NCBI GenBank assembly: GCA_024763595.1 | Contig: JANTFK010000014.1 | Coordinates: forward strand, 1 to 18,535 | DNA from: Bacteroidales bacterium | Lineage (GTDB): Bacteria; Bacteroidota; Bacteroidia; Bacteroidales; GCA-2748055 | Length of the DNA stretch: 18,535 bases | Direction of reading: 5' to 3' | In this document: positions 1-7,942 of the stretch, piece by piece | Layout: every line of letters starts with the position of its first letter | How positions within the stretch are numbered: the stretch's first letter is position 1 | Notes under the pieces: generated by a model | Told to the model about the DNA's origin: nothing | What the model saw: only the letters and a program-made list of their open reading frames with translations | Database searches by the model: none | Translations under genes and position numbers: made by a program

Positions 1-150
1 TGTAACACCGGAGTGATATTTCCCAGAATATCTACAGCGTTCTATCCGATGCATGTTTATTGTCGATTCTTTAAAACCCAGGAATAGCAAGGGATCCCGG
101 GCACCTTATGCATACAAAAAAAACGCTGACATAAGTGGAATGATCCACTG

Positions 151-170
151 ATGTAACATGAGTGTGACAT
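151..170. promoter_or_regulatory. Imperfect Crp/Fnr-type palindrome
   Basis: The sequence reads ATGTAACA-TGAG-TGTGACAT: two 8-base half-sites with seven of eight pairs complementary and a 4-base centre. This size and TGTnACA-type half-site are typical of operators bound by dimeric Crp/Fnr-family proteins. A Crp/Fnr gene lies at 318-1019. The site is beyond the probable terminator of that gene, so it would serve a gene outside the left edge. No promoter could be placed confidently next to it. The operator role is inference. Confidence 0.4.
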
Positions 171-180
171 GCGGAAATTG

Positions 181-218
181 AAAAAAAAGAACCATGGAAC
201 TTATGCAAGTTATTGGTT
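181..218 (-). terminator. Probable intrinsic terminator of the minus-strand operon
   Basis: Read on the minus strand, AACCA (218-214) pairs with TGGTT (194-190) and AACTT (211-207) pairs with AAGTT (202-198). The loop has four bases (GCAT), and a small asymmetric internal loop separates the two stem parts. A run of eight T follows after one C (plus-strand A-tract 181-188). The structure begins about 100 bp after the regulator stop codon. Five Ts also follow the stem on the plus strand, so it could act weakly in both directions. The stem is AT-rich, so strength is uncertain. Confidence 0.5.
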
Positions 219-317
219 TTTCGCATGGTTACGGGACCGTTCTGCAGCTCCGGCCTGCAACACAGAACAATCAAAGAGATGGATTGTGGTAACGGAACAT
301 ACGCTCACCCCTGTACA

Positions 318-1019
318 CTATCTTAGGAGTCCGGAGAGCCGGGCAGAATCCAATATCCTTACCTCTTTTCCTTCGGTCCGGATGATTCCTTCCCTGTTCA
401 ACTCTCCCATGGCACGGCCCACAGATGGACGTGCCACCCCGAACAGTTCCGAAAGCTGTGACTGGGAATGGGGCAGCAGAAAATGACCGGCACCGTACAT
501 GGCCGATATATCCAGCAGGTACTGGGCCAGTTTCCCTTTTATGGTGGAGAAGGAGAGAAACTTGATCTTGCTGGAAAGGAACTGTCCCCTGCTGGATACA
601 TTATTGATAAAATTGAGCAGTACTTTTTGACTGGCCTGCATCATCCCCAGAAATGCCTCCCTGGGAATGGAGAGGATCTGCACATCTTCAGCCGCGGTAA
701 GATTCACCGGATAGCTGTTTTGCGATCCAAAAAGAAAAGCCGGAGCCAGTGGACGCGGAGGAAAAATATCTTCTATCTTGATCACTTTCCCGGCATAATC
801 AACCATCTCCGCTTTTACGCTCCCCCCGATCACAAGATGGAGGAAGTGTACCTTCTCACCTGCCTGTGCAATTACGGATCCTTTCCGGAAGGTCCTGATC
901 CTTACCGAAGAACCGGTAAGGATTGCTGCAATCTCTTCCCGGTTCAATCCGCGAAAGAGCGGGCAACCGGTCAATTTGTCAAACAGTTTATCATCAATTT
1001 GCTCCATACGGACAGGCAT
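318..1019 (-). CDS. Crp/Fnr family transcriptional regulator
   Basis: A 233-residue protein of normal length for the family. The N-terminal part (about 15-130) is a cyclic-nucleotide-binding-like beta-roll opening with a CPLFRGL string. A long dimerisation helix follows (about 125-150), and the C-terminal winged helix-turn-helix lies at about 183-213, with recognition helix around GVARPSVGRAM. The only cysteine is C19, so the FNR-type iron-sulfur cluster is not supported. The recognition helix carries R-P-S-x-x-R rather than the R-E-x-x-x-R of E. coli CRP, suggesting a different target site. It is the last gene of the minus-strand run, 12 bp after the lyase gene, and the palindromes at 151-170 and 11180-11193 are candidate targets. 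An HcpR-like role in nitrosative or redox control is possible but unproven. Start at 1019; an in-frame ATG at 1007 is the alternative. Confidence 0.9.
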   Translation of the reverse strand: MPVRMEQIDDKLFDKLTGCPLFRGLNREEIAAILTGSSVRIRTFRKGSVIAQAGEKVHFLHLVIGGSVKAEMVDYAGKVIKIEDIFPPRPLAPAFLFGSQNSYPVNLTAAEDVQILSIPREAFLGMMQASQKVLLNFINNVSSRGQFLSSKIKFLSFSTIKGKLAQYLLDISAMYGAGHFLLPHSQSQLSELFGVARPSVGRAMGELNREGIIRTEGKEVRILDSARLSGLLR

Positions 1020-1031
1020 AACACGGGCCGT

Positions 1032-2969
1032 CTATCGCTGTCCGGCCGCTTTAAATTCTATTTGATTTTTTCCTTTTTTCCCGGGTTGCTTCACCGTAAA
1101 GACAATCCGGGTGATCCCTTCCTTCCAGTATCTTTTGAGCATATTGTCACTGACCTCATAAAATTCAATCTCCGGTGAAACCAAACGGGCATTATATTTC
1201 ATTTCCAGCACAAATGCATCTCCTTCCAGGATCAGTTCCCCCGGAGCGCTTTCAGATACCCTGCAGGCAGTGACAAAGTTCAGCGTAGTGGGGGCCTCTC
1301 CGGGTGCGTTTAAAACATACTGATCGGAAATGGTAAATTTCTTTCCACGGTCGAGACGGTAACTGCGCACCCACTTTTGCACCCCTGCTTCGGCCGGATA
1401 GGCGCCCGCAATATCTGTAGAAAAGAGCACTTTCCTGGCGTCGCTGTAAAAAGTGGTGTTTTTTGCCGCATATTGCCGGCCCTGCATCTGGTCAATACCA
1501 TTGATCTGTGGCAAATTATGGTAGCGGGACTGCATCGTCCAGATTTCGTATCTCCGGTTGCTGAAAGTCCTGGCCGTATATTTCTCCCTTCCGATATCGA
1601 TCAAACAGGGTTTGCCGTTGAAATAAAGTACACAGCTACCGATATCATTGTGATTGTGGCTCTCGGCATTATGCCCTCCCTTGGCTGCAAAAAAGAAACC
1701 TTCGGCAGAACCGGCTCTGTCCCTGGCTCCGCCCACCTCTATATCAGGTAACCAGAAATCGCTGATCAATGCATTTTCCGCAGGGGCCGCGTTAATTTCA
1801 TCCAGCAGCATGAGTTGCACAATCTGTTCATCAATCTTCCCCCTGGGCAGCACTTTTCCCCACTCCTGTTTTTTAGCCAGGTACGCACCAAATTTCTGCA
1901 TAACAGGATCCTGCGTAGCTTTTCCGTAACTGTATATAATACCTGGCCTGCTACCGGTGGTGGCATCGGCATCCGCAAAATTGATGAAATAGGGATAATT
2001 GATGTAGGCTTTGTAAATATAGGCCCCCATGTTCCTGATCAGCCGGTTATCAAAAACATTAAACTTTCCGCCGGTGGCCATTCCCAGCAGTTCCAGGTTC
2101 TGGTACAACGATGCTCCGGCCCTGCCCCAGTAAGATGGTCCTTCGTCGCATCCGCCATCTGCCGGATAATGGTTCAGAAAAGCATCCAGAGAACGCAGCA
2201 CCTTCCTGACCCCCTCAATCTTTTGCTCCCGATCATCCTCCATAATAAGTATGGCTGTCAGCATATTATGATTGGTCCAGGGGTTCCAGTTGTTAACGGT
2301 TCTGCTGCTGTCGAACCCCATCCACCAAAAATCCTCCCGCTCATAGTAAGGAGTGATGGCCTTATACATAATCTCATCTTTCAGCCGCTTCGAGATAAGC
2401 GGATGCACATGATCAAATTCGTTGTGGAAGAGATACCAGGTCCAGGATAGAATATTGGCGATCTCTCCAACCCCGAGATCGATGGAAGGCATCTTGATAT
2501 CGGGGAGACCCCGGGGCGACGGCAAATGAGCCGACCAGCCCCACCAGGTTTGTTCGCTGTAGTACCACACTCCGTTAATGATCTGATCCATAAACCTGCC
2601 TTTACCTTCCACAAGTTCACCCATTACCGAGGCGATCAAAGCAGCCCGGGGTGCAGCATAGGCACCCTGCCGCCGGTCACCTGAACGAATATATTCCAGG
2701 TAATCTGTCGCTTTTACAACCGGCCACTGGTAATCCAGCTTCTCCTCGGCTTCCGCTATATATTGCTTTTTAAGAACCTCCGGTAAACGGCCCCAGAAAT
2801 CACGATCCCTGTAGGCCGGAAAACCGTATGCTGAGAAGTTATCCATCAGTACATATTCCAGTCCCGTCTCTTTTGCCTCTTTCTGCAGGATGTTCCGGTC
2901 TCCAGCAGAAAACCCGCTCATGGTAAAGCAATTGATCAAAATAATAATAACCGTCTTTTTCATCATCAT
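1032..2969 (-). CDS. Heparinase II/III family polysaccharide lyase, secreted
   Basis: About 645 residues with a signal peptide (1-23, hydrophobic core VIIILINCF). The N-terminal half looks like an alpha/alpha-toroid with NNWNPWTNHN (226-235) and DGGCDEGPSYWGRAG (about 271-285), as in alginate-lyase/heparinase-type folds. The C-terminal half is a beta-sandwich domain with the family's histidine-rich HNAESHNHNDIGS segment (433-445) and RYHNLP (482-487). Such enzymes cleave uronic-acid-containing polysaccharides by beta-elimination. The exact lyase family and substrate cannot be read from the sequence. It starts 7 bp after the rhamnosidase gene, which suggests a rhamnose- and uronate-containing substrate (inference). 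Three tandem ATG codons (2969, 2966, 2963) make the precise start ambiguous. Upstream in-frame codons to 3029 would overlap the rhamnosidase gene and spoil the signal peptide. Confidence 0.87.
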   Translation of the reverse strand: MMMKKTVIIILINCFTMSGFSAGDRNILQKEAKETGLEYVLMDNFSAYGFPAYRDRDFWGRLPEVLKKQYIAEAEEKLDYQWPVVKATDYLEYIRSGDRRQGAYAAPRAALIASVMGELVEGKGRFMDQIINGVWYYSEQTWWGWSAHLPSPRGLPDIKMPSIDLGVGEIANILSWTWYLFHNEFDHVHPLISKRLKDEIMYKAITPYYEREDFWWMGFDSSRTVNNWNPWTNHNMLTAILIMEDDREQKIEGVRKVLRSLDAFLNHYPADGGCDEGPSYWGRAGASLYQNLELLGMATGGKFNVFDNRLIRNMGAYIYKAYINYPYFINFADADATTGSRPGIIYSYGKATQDPVMQKFGAYLAKKQEWGKVLPRGKIDEQIVQLMLLDEINAAPAENALISDFWLPDIEVGGARDRAGSAEGFFFAAKGGHNAESHNHNDIGSCVLYFNGKPCLIDIGREKYTARTFSNRRYEIWTMQSRYHNLPQINGIDQMQGRQYAAKNTTFYSDARKVLFSTDIAGAYPAEAGVQKWVRSYRLDRGKKFTISDQYVLNAPGEAPTTLNFVTACRVSESAPGELILEGDAFVLEMKYNARLVSPEIEFYEVSDNMLKRYWKEGITRIVFTVKQPGKKGKNQIEFKAAGQR

Positions 2970-2976
2970 GGATTGT

Positions 2977-5442
2977 TTACAATTTCGCAATGATCTTATA
3001 GGTACCGGGTTCCACCATACAGATGCCATCCTTCACCTCTGTACCGGCTACCGCTTCTCCGGACAACCCGGTAACTTCGATAGTAGCACGCCTGAAATCT
3101 TTAGGAAGAATGATCTTTGCAATGGTTTTTCCGGGTACGGTAATGTCAAGGGTAAAGATATTTTCTTCAAGCTCCCAGGCTGATGTAATCATTCCCGGAG
3201 GAGCGTTGAATGAGCAACTGACCCGGTTGATATCACCAACGGGTTTGGGTGCAATAATAATCTTATTGTACGCAACAGATCCGGTATCCTGGTAAATTCC
3301 TCCCAATCCGGTAAAGAACCATTCCATCAGGTGCCCGAGCATCATATGATTGTTCGACACCCTGGTCAGTGCTGCCCAGCTTTCGGTTAGTGCGGTTGCC
3401 CCTTTCTGTAACTGATACCCGTAGCCGGGACGGTCACTTCTGCAATTCATTTTATACAGTATATCAGACCGCCCGTTCTCACTCAGTACCCGGACCAGAA
3501 AATGATAACCAATATCTCCGGCCGTTAACCGGTAATCGTTGTGCACTATAGAATAAATCAGGTTCCTGAGAACCCTCTTTTTATCCTTTTCCGGTATGAT
3601 GCCGGTATAAAGCGACATGGCATAGGATGTCTGGCTCCCTGTGGCACAAACTGCAGTCTCCGGGTGGTAAAATGCCGATTGAAATGCAGCCTTAACGCGT
3701 GCGGCCCGTTCGATATATCTCTGATAATCACCGGGTAATTGCAACATGTCAGCAGTTCTGGCAACTATTAACAGATCATAATAATAGATGGAGGTTGCCG
3801 TAAGCGCTTTTGGTGTCAGCTGTGCCGGACCGGGAGGCCGGGGTCCCAGATCAAACCAGTCGCCCAATCCGTGATCCAGTATATGGTCACGGGTTTTTTC
3901 ATGCAGGTACTCAACATATCGTTTCATCATGGGGTATGCCCTTGTCAGCACATCGCGGTTACCATACCATTTGTAGAGTTGCCAGGGTATGATTACCGCG
4001 GCACTGCCCCACTCAGGCGAATCACGGAAACCTCCTTCAAAAGGAACATATTCGGGTGCAATATCGGGAATCAACCCATTCTCAAGCTGGGAATCGGTCA
4101 TATCGGTCACGATCTTATCATAAAGCGCCTGTATGTCATAATTAAAATGAATCGACGGGCCCATCAGGTATGTCTGCTCAAGCCAGCCCAGCTTTTCGCG
4201 ATGCGGACAGTCGGTGGTAACACTGGCCAGGTTACTTTTGATCCCCCAGTTTATCAGTTCAAAAATCCGGTTAAAAAGCGTATCGGAACAACTGAAGGAT
4301 CCCACTGTGGGTGATGAATTCCGTGTATGCAGCATTTTGAGCCCTAACACTTCCGTTGGTTCTCCGGCATCCGCGGGGTCAATGATCTCCACATCGGCAT
4401 ATCTGAATCCGTAATAGGTAAACCTGGGGCGCCACTCTTCAATGCCTTCACCCTTCAGGGTATAGTTAAATTCATAGGGCCCGCCGCCGCTTCGTTGCGT
4501 AATATCTCCCTTTTCGTTGATCAGTTCATCGGGACGGATCCGGATGTGTGCTCCCCGGTTCCCCTTCACCTTCAAAGAGATAATTCCGGAAGCATTCTGG
4601 CCAAAATCATAGATGGTCCTGCCCGTACCGGATGTACTGACTTTCCGGGGCTCAAACTCCTGCATCACCCTGAGGGGATAATCTGTTTCGGGCTCCAGTC
4701 CGGCCGTTGTATGATCAAGCACAACAGCCCGCTGCCATGCGCTGTCATCAAATCCAAAACTGCACCAGCCTTCCTGTTCAAGTGTGGCGTCGTAATCTTC
4801 GCCTCCGTAGATACTGCTGAATGTAACTGGAGAGGGGGTAACTTTACAGCCTGCATCAGACACAATATACTTTACAGTACCACTCTTCAAGACAACGCTG
4901 ATCCTGAAAATCAACCTGGGGTATCCATAGGCAATAACAAGTTTCCTGTAACGTTCACGGTTAATATTATAAAAGCCGTTCCCCACCAGAATCCCGACGG
5001 CATTCCCACCCTCTTTGATATAATCCGTTATGTCGTAACTATTGTACAGGATTCTTTTCTGGTAAAGGGTCCATCCCGGAGATAAGAAACGGTCGCCCAC
5101 CCTGGTATTATTGACCAGGAGTTCATAATGACCCAGACCGCTGATCTGAATGGAAGCACTTTCGACAGGATCATGAATCGTGAACTCCCTGCGAAACATG
5201 GGCACCGTTGATCGTTTCACCCCTTTTCTGCCCAGGTGATCCCCTGAACCATGAACCCCGGGTATGATCAGCATGCTGTCGGGCAACTGCTCAAAGGCGA
5301 TCCACCGGGCATTGCCCCATCCTTCAGTGATATAGTTTTCCCCGGAATCTTTACAACTGATGATTATAACAGATGCCACGAGAAACCAAAATATTTTCCT
5401 GATCCTTTCCGGTAGAGTGGAGCCTTTTCTCAGTTGTAACAT
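2977..5442 (-). CDS. GH78 alpha-L-rhamnosidase, lipoprotein
   Basis: An 821-residue exported enzyme expected to release terminal alpha-L-rhamnose from glycans. The N-terminus is a lipoprotein signal with lipobox IISC (C30) followed by KDS. Accessory beta-domains of the Bac_rhamnosid_N type span about 85-260, a second beta-domain about 260-370, the alpha/alpha-toroid catalytic domain about 380-715, and a C-terminal beta-domain 715-821. The family signature DCPHREKLGW is at 411-420, with E422 in the acidic position that follows it. GDWFD is at 527-531, and GATALTESW at 681-689 carries E687, the likely second catalytic acid. It lies 25 bp after the YncE/phosphoesterase gene and 7 bp before the lyase gene. 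No SusC/SusD genes are nearby, which is unusual for a glycan-utilisation enzyme in this phylum. Assignment to GH78 is firm; the natural glycan is unknown. Confidence 0.94.
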   Translation of the reverse strand: MLQLRKGSTLPERIRKIFWFLVASVIIISCKDSGENYITEGWGNARWIAFEQLPDSMLIIPGVHGSGDHLGRKGVKRSTVPMFRREFTIHDPVESASIQISGLGHYELLVNNTRVGDRFLSPGWTLYQKRILYNSYDITDYIKEGGNAVGILVGNGFYNINRERYRKLVIAYGYPRLIFRISVVLKSGTVKYIVSDAGCKVTPSPVTFSSIYGGEDYDATLEQEGWCSFGFDDSAWQRAVVLDHTTAGLEPETDYPLRVMQEFEPRKVSTSGTGRTIYDFGQNASGIISLKVKGNRGAHIRIRPDELINEKGDITQRSGGGPYEFNYTLKGEGIEEWRPRFTYYGFRYADVEIIDPADAGEPTEVLGLKMLHTRNSSPTVGSFSCSDTLFNRIFELINWGIKSNLASVTTDCPHREKLGWLEQTYLMGPSIHFNYDIQALYDKIVTDMTDSQLENGLIPDIAPEYVPFEGGFRDSPEWGSAAVIIPWQLYKWYGNRDVLTRAYPMMKRYVEYLHEKTRDHILDHGLGDWFDLGPRPPGPAQLTPKALTATSIYYYDLLIVARTADMLQLPGDYQRYIERAARVKAAFQSAFYHPETAVCATGSQTSYAMSLYTGIIPEKDKKRVLRNLIYSIVHNDYRLTAGDIGYHFLVRVLSENGRSDILYKMNCRSDRPGYGYQLQKGATALTESWAALTRVSNNHMMLGHLMEWFFTGLGGIYQDTGSVAYNKIIIAPKPVGDINRVSCSFNAPPGMITSAWELEENIFTLDITVPGKTIAKIILPKDFRRATIEVTGLSGEAVAGTEVKDGICMVEPGTYKIIAKL

Positions 5443-5467
5443 GCGCTGCGTTTAAAGAAGGTCAAAG

Positions 5468-7933
5468 TTAATGTAATGCTTGTTTTTTTTCTGCTGCTTC
5501 CTCCCCGGGTTGATGGAGGATAAACGCAGACCTTACCGGAGCCGGCATTTCACTCTCCAGCCCTTTTACTGTTTTCCATATTACCTCGCTGAACAGATGA
5601 TCGGGAGCCGCATCCATCACCTCGAGATTGAAACTGTCGGAAAGCTTCGAAATGATATTCTCATTCCTGTTCATCTCATGAATATCGTAACTGGCACCGA
5701 CAGCAACGAAAGGGGTCAGATCCGGTGATGCAGTAAAACACTCCCACATCGGCGTGGCAGCCGCATCGTACTGGCTCATGGGAGGCAATCCCAGGATGAG
5801 TTCAATGGTCCGGAGCATAGACGTGGTGGAGTAAACCGTACTTACCCGGGCATTTCGCTTCACATAGGGGCTGACAATATATGCCGTCGACCGGTGTGCA
5901 TCCACGTGGTCGGGACCGTTCTGAGCATCATCTTCCAGTATAAAGATGGCCGACTCTCCCCAGATGGGACTATGGCTAATGTGCTCAATAAGTTGCCCCA
6001 CGGCAAGATCGTTTTCAGCCACCATGGCTTTTGGAGTGGGCATTCCCACCCTGGCACCTGAGGTATGATCATTGGGTAACCTGAGTGAACTGAACTGCGG
6101 AACCGCATCGATAGCAACAAGTGAATCAAAATCCTCCCTCCATTTCTCAAATCGCACCATGTCCGGAATTGTAAGGTTAAAGCCAGGGAAATCTTCATCA
6201 AAATGTCCCCGGAGACTCTCCACCCCGGTGTGGTTATTCGAGATAAATTCCCCATAGCTCCGGTAGCTGACACCGGCACGCCGGCAGTAATCCCAGATAA
6301 ATCCTTCCAACGGAAAAGCAATTTCCCTGGAACCTTCGTAATCATATGTTCCACCCCGCCGGCCATAGCTTGTAGGCCATGTTTTTTCCACGTAGTCATT
6401 TGCATATGCTGCCATGGACCAGTTATGACCGTCAGCACTTACCTCCGCATTTACATAAAAATTATCCAGCAGTACAAACGCTTTCACCAGCTTATGCTGG
6501 TTTGGGGTGATAACTTCGGGAAACAGACAAAGTCCGGGATCACCGTTACCTTCCGGAATATCCCCTAAAACCTGGTCGTAGGTCCTGTTTTCCTTGATGA
6601 CATAAAACACATATTTGACCGGGCTGGGATCCCCGACTTTCTGGGGAATGGGATTTCCATCCTGACCGGAATATTGTTGTTCCGCTTTCTTAGAATACGG
6701 CGTATTTTTATAAACTGCTTCGGTATAAATTTTCAATGCACTTTCATCCGGTTCGTTTATCCTGGTCAGGCTTCCCTTGAACAGGTTACCAATATATTGT
6801 GTGGAATCTGTTGTGTGTTTATAGGGATCAGGGCCTTTGGGGTTTGCAAATGATGAAGAGCCTTTGCCATTGGTTACCCATATCTTCTGATTAACCACCC
6901 TGACCGATGTGGGGTACCAGCCGGTTGGAATAAACCCCAGGCTTCTGCATTCCCCTATTTCCGAGATATCAAATACAGCAAGGTTGTTGTTATCTGCATT
7001 GGCTACATAGAGCCTTTCAAGATCATCAGAAACAGCCAATGCATTTGGTGTACTTCCTGCCGGTGCATCAGGAAAGCATGCGGTATGTAATCTTTCAATC
7101 ACTTTTCCTGATTCCGTATCAATAATATGTACCGAATTATCATTGGCACATGAAGTGAAGAGGAATTTCCCGTCAGGGCTCAGAAGCAGATCATTGGGAC
7201 GGCTTCCCACGGGAACTTCATCCAGTAAAGAGAGCGTTACAGGATCAATTATTGCAATGGCATCACCTCCCCAGAGAGAAACGTATAACACAGATCCATC
7301 TTTTGAAAATGTGCAGGTAAAGGCCTCATGAGCAAGAAAAAGCCTTTTGCTTGCATGACTCTCCAGGTTAACTTTATAGAGCGCACTATCCTCTTTCGTG
7401 GTAATATAGAGGTTTTCATTTTTCGGATCCAGCGCCAGTCCTGTCGGGGAGATCCTGTTGGGCCATGCTTCCCCGAGTATGACAGCGTCCACTTCATCAA
7501 GGCTATTGTCCGAAGTATCATAAATCCTTATCATATTGTCATTCCCGCCGGAGGCATACAACCTGGAGTGATCCTCATTGAATGCCAGTCCATACCATGA
7601 TTTTGGAATAACCTTCTTATCGATTATCTCAAATGTATTGGGATCGATCAGCATGACAGATTGTTCACTCTGACCATTATTCGTGACTGCCAGCACCTGA
7701 CCGTCTTTTGATGTTACCAGGTGCAGTGGCAGGTCACCCAGCGGAATAGATTCTCCCGGGACAGAAAGAGCCCAGCCATTTGGAAGCATTGTACGCCGGG
7801 AATTCAAAAGTGCGTCCAGCGCATATGCTTCATCCTTGATATTGCCAGTATGGGTACAGGATAATTGAATGAATGTTAGTAAGGCGTAAAGCAAAATAAA
7901 ACACGGAAGGTGACTTTTTTTCAAATGATTCAT
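5468..7933 (-). CDS. YncE-like beta-propeller/phosphoesterase fusion lipoprotein
   Basis: An 821-residue two-domain protein. A lipoprotein signal ends in QLSC (C26). Residues about 65-400 are YncE/cytochrome-cd1-like beta-propeller repeats of the form SxDGxxLYV...D. Residues about 438-760 form an alkaline-phosphatase-superfamily phosphoesterase (acid phosphatase/phospholipase C-like) with metal-site strings ENRTYD (448-453), ADGHNWS (500-506), NDHTSG (621-626) and EDDAQNGPDHVDAH (667-680). This architecture is known as the bifunctional YncE/alkaline phosphatase family. It would hydrolyse a phosphate ester or diester outside the inner membrane; substrate unknown. It starts 9 bp after the M14 lipoprotein gene. 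Its place in an operon with a VTC-domain protein raises the possibility of a link to phosphate polymers or phosphorylated surface material, which is inference only. Confidence 0.9.
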   Translation of the reverse strand: MNHLKKSHLPCFILLYALLTFIQLSCTHTGNIKDEAYALDALLNSRRTMLPNGWALSVPGESIPLGDLPLHLVTSKDGQVLAVTNNGQSEQSVMLIDPNTFEIIDKKVIPKSWYGLAFNEDHSRLYASGGNDNMIRIYDTSDNSLDEVDAVILGEAWPNRISPTGLALDPKNENLYITTKEDSALYKVNLESHASKRLFLAHEAFTCTFSKDGSVLYVSLWGGDAIAIIDPVTLSLLDEVPVGSRPNDLLLSPDGKFLFTSCANDNSVHIIDTESGKVIERLHTACFPDAPAGSTPNALAVSDDLERLYVANADNNNLAVFDISEIGECRSLGFIPTGWYPTSVRVVNQKIWVTNGKGSSSFANPKGPDPYKHTTDSTQYIGNLFKGSLTRINEPDESALKIYTEAVYKNTPYSKKAEQQYSGQDGNPIPQKVGDPSPVKYVFYVIKENRTYDQVLGDIPEGNGDPGLCLFPEVITPNQHKLVKAFVLLDNFYVNAEVSADGHNWSMAAYANDYVEKTWPTSYGRRGGTYDYEGSREIAFPLEGFIWDYCRRAGVSYRSYGEFISNNHTGVESLRGHFDEDFPGFNLTIPDMVRFEKWREDFDSLVAIDAVPQFSSLRLPNDHTSGARVGMPTPKAMVAENDLAVGQLIEHISHSPIWGESAIFILEDDAQNGPDHVDAHRSTAYIVSPYVKRNARVSTVYSTTSMLRTIELILGLPPMSQYDAAATPMWECFTASPDLTPFVAVGASYDIHEMNRNENIISKLSDSFNLEVMDAAPDHLFSEVIWKTVKGLESEMPAPVRSAFILHQPGEEAAEKKQALH

Positions 7934-7942
7934 CGGTTTTGT

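Larger units (their letters stand above)
1..317. other. Noncoding left flank with terminator and palindrome
   Basis: This stretch contains no convincing gene. The longest open frames here are short, overlap the antisense of the regulator gene or have no recognisable protein features. It holds a hairpin plus T-tract that fits the end of the minus-strand operon (181-218), an imperfect 20-bp palindrome of Crp/Fnr type (151-170) and, directly next to the latter, a 6-bp inverted repeat with a 4-base loop (134-149). The remaining roughly 130 bases at the left edge show nothing I can name. They may be the leader or promoter of a gene beyond the edge. Confidence 0.6.

Noticed and set aside
91..98. 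GGGATCCC palindrome
   Set aside because: It is only 8 bp with no spacer, promoter or partner copy that would support a function.
239..268. GTTCTG ... CAGAAC inverted repeat as a terminator
   Set aside because: The stem is 6 bp with a loop of about 18 bases and no T-tract; the hairpin at 190-218 is a better candidate.
71..274. Minus-strand frame of 67 codons in the left flank
   Set aside because: It runs through the terminator hairpin and the palindrome, shows no signal, domain or start context, and is of a length expected by chance.
318..1019. Reading the regulator as a true oxygen-sensing FNR
   Set aside because: Only one cysteine (C19) is present, so an FNR-type four-cysteine iron-sulfur site is missing.
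468..1178. Plus-strand frame of 236 codons
   Set aside because: It is antisense to the Crp/Fnr gene and the end of the lyase gene, both clearly coding, and its translation has no recognisable features.
1815..2450. Plus-strand frame of 211 codons
   Set aside because: It lies wholly antisense to the conserved lyase gene and has no domain motifs.
5860..6438. Minus-strand frame of 192 codons
   Set aside because: It is an out-of-frame reading inside the phosphoesterase domain, which carries intact motifs in the other frame.
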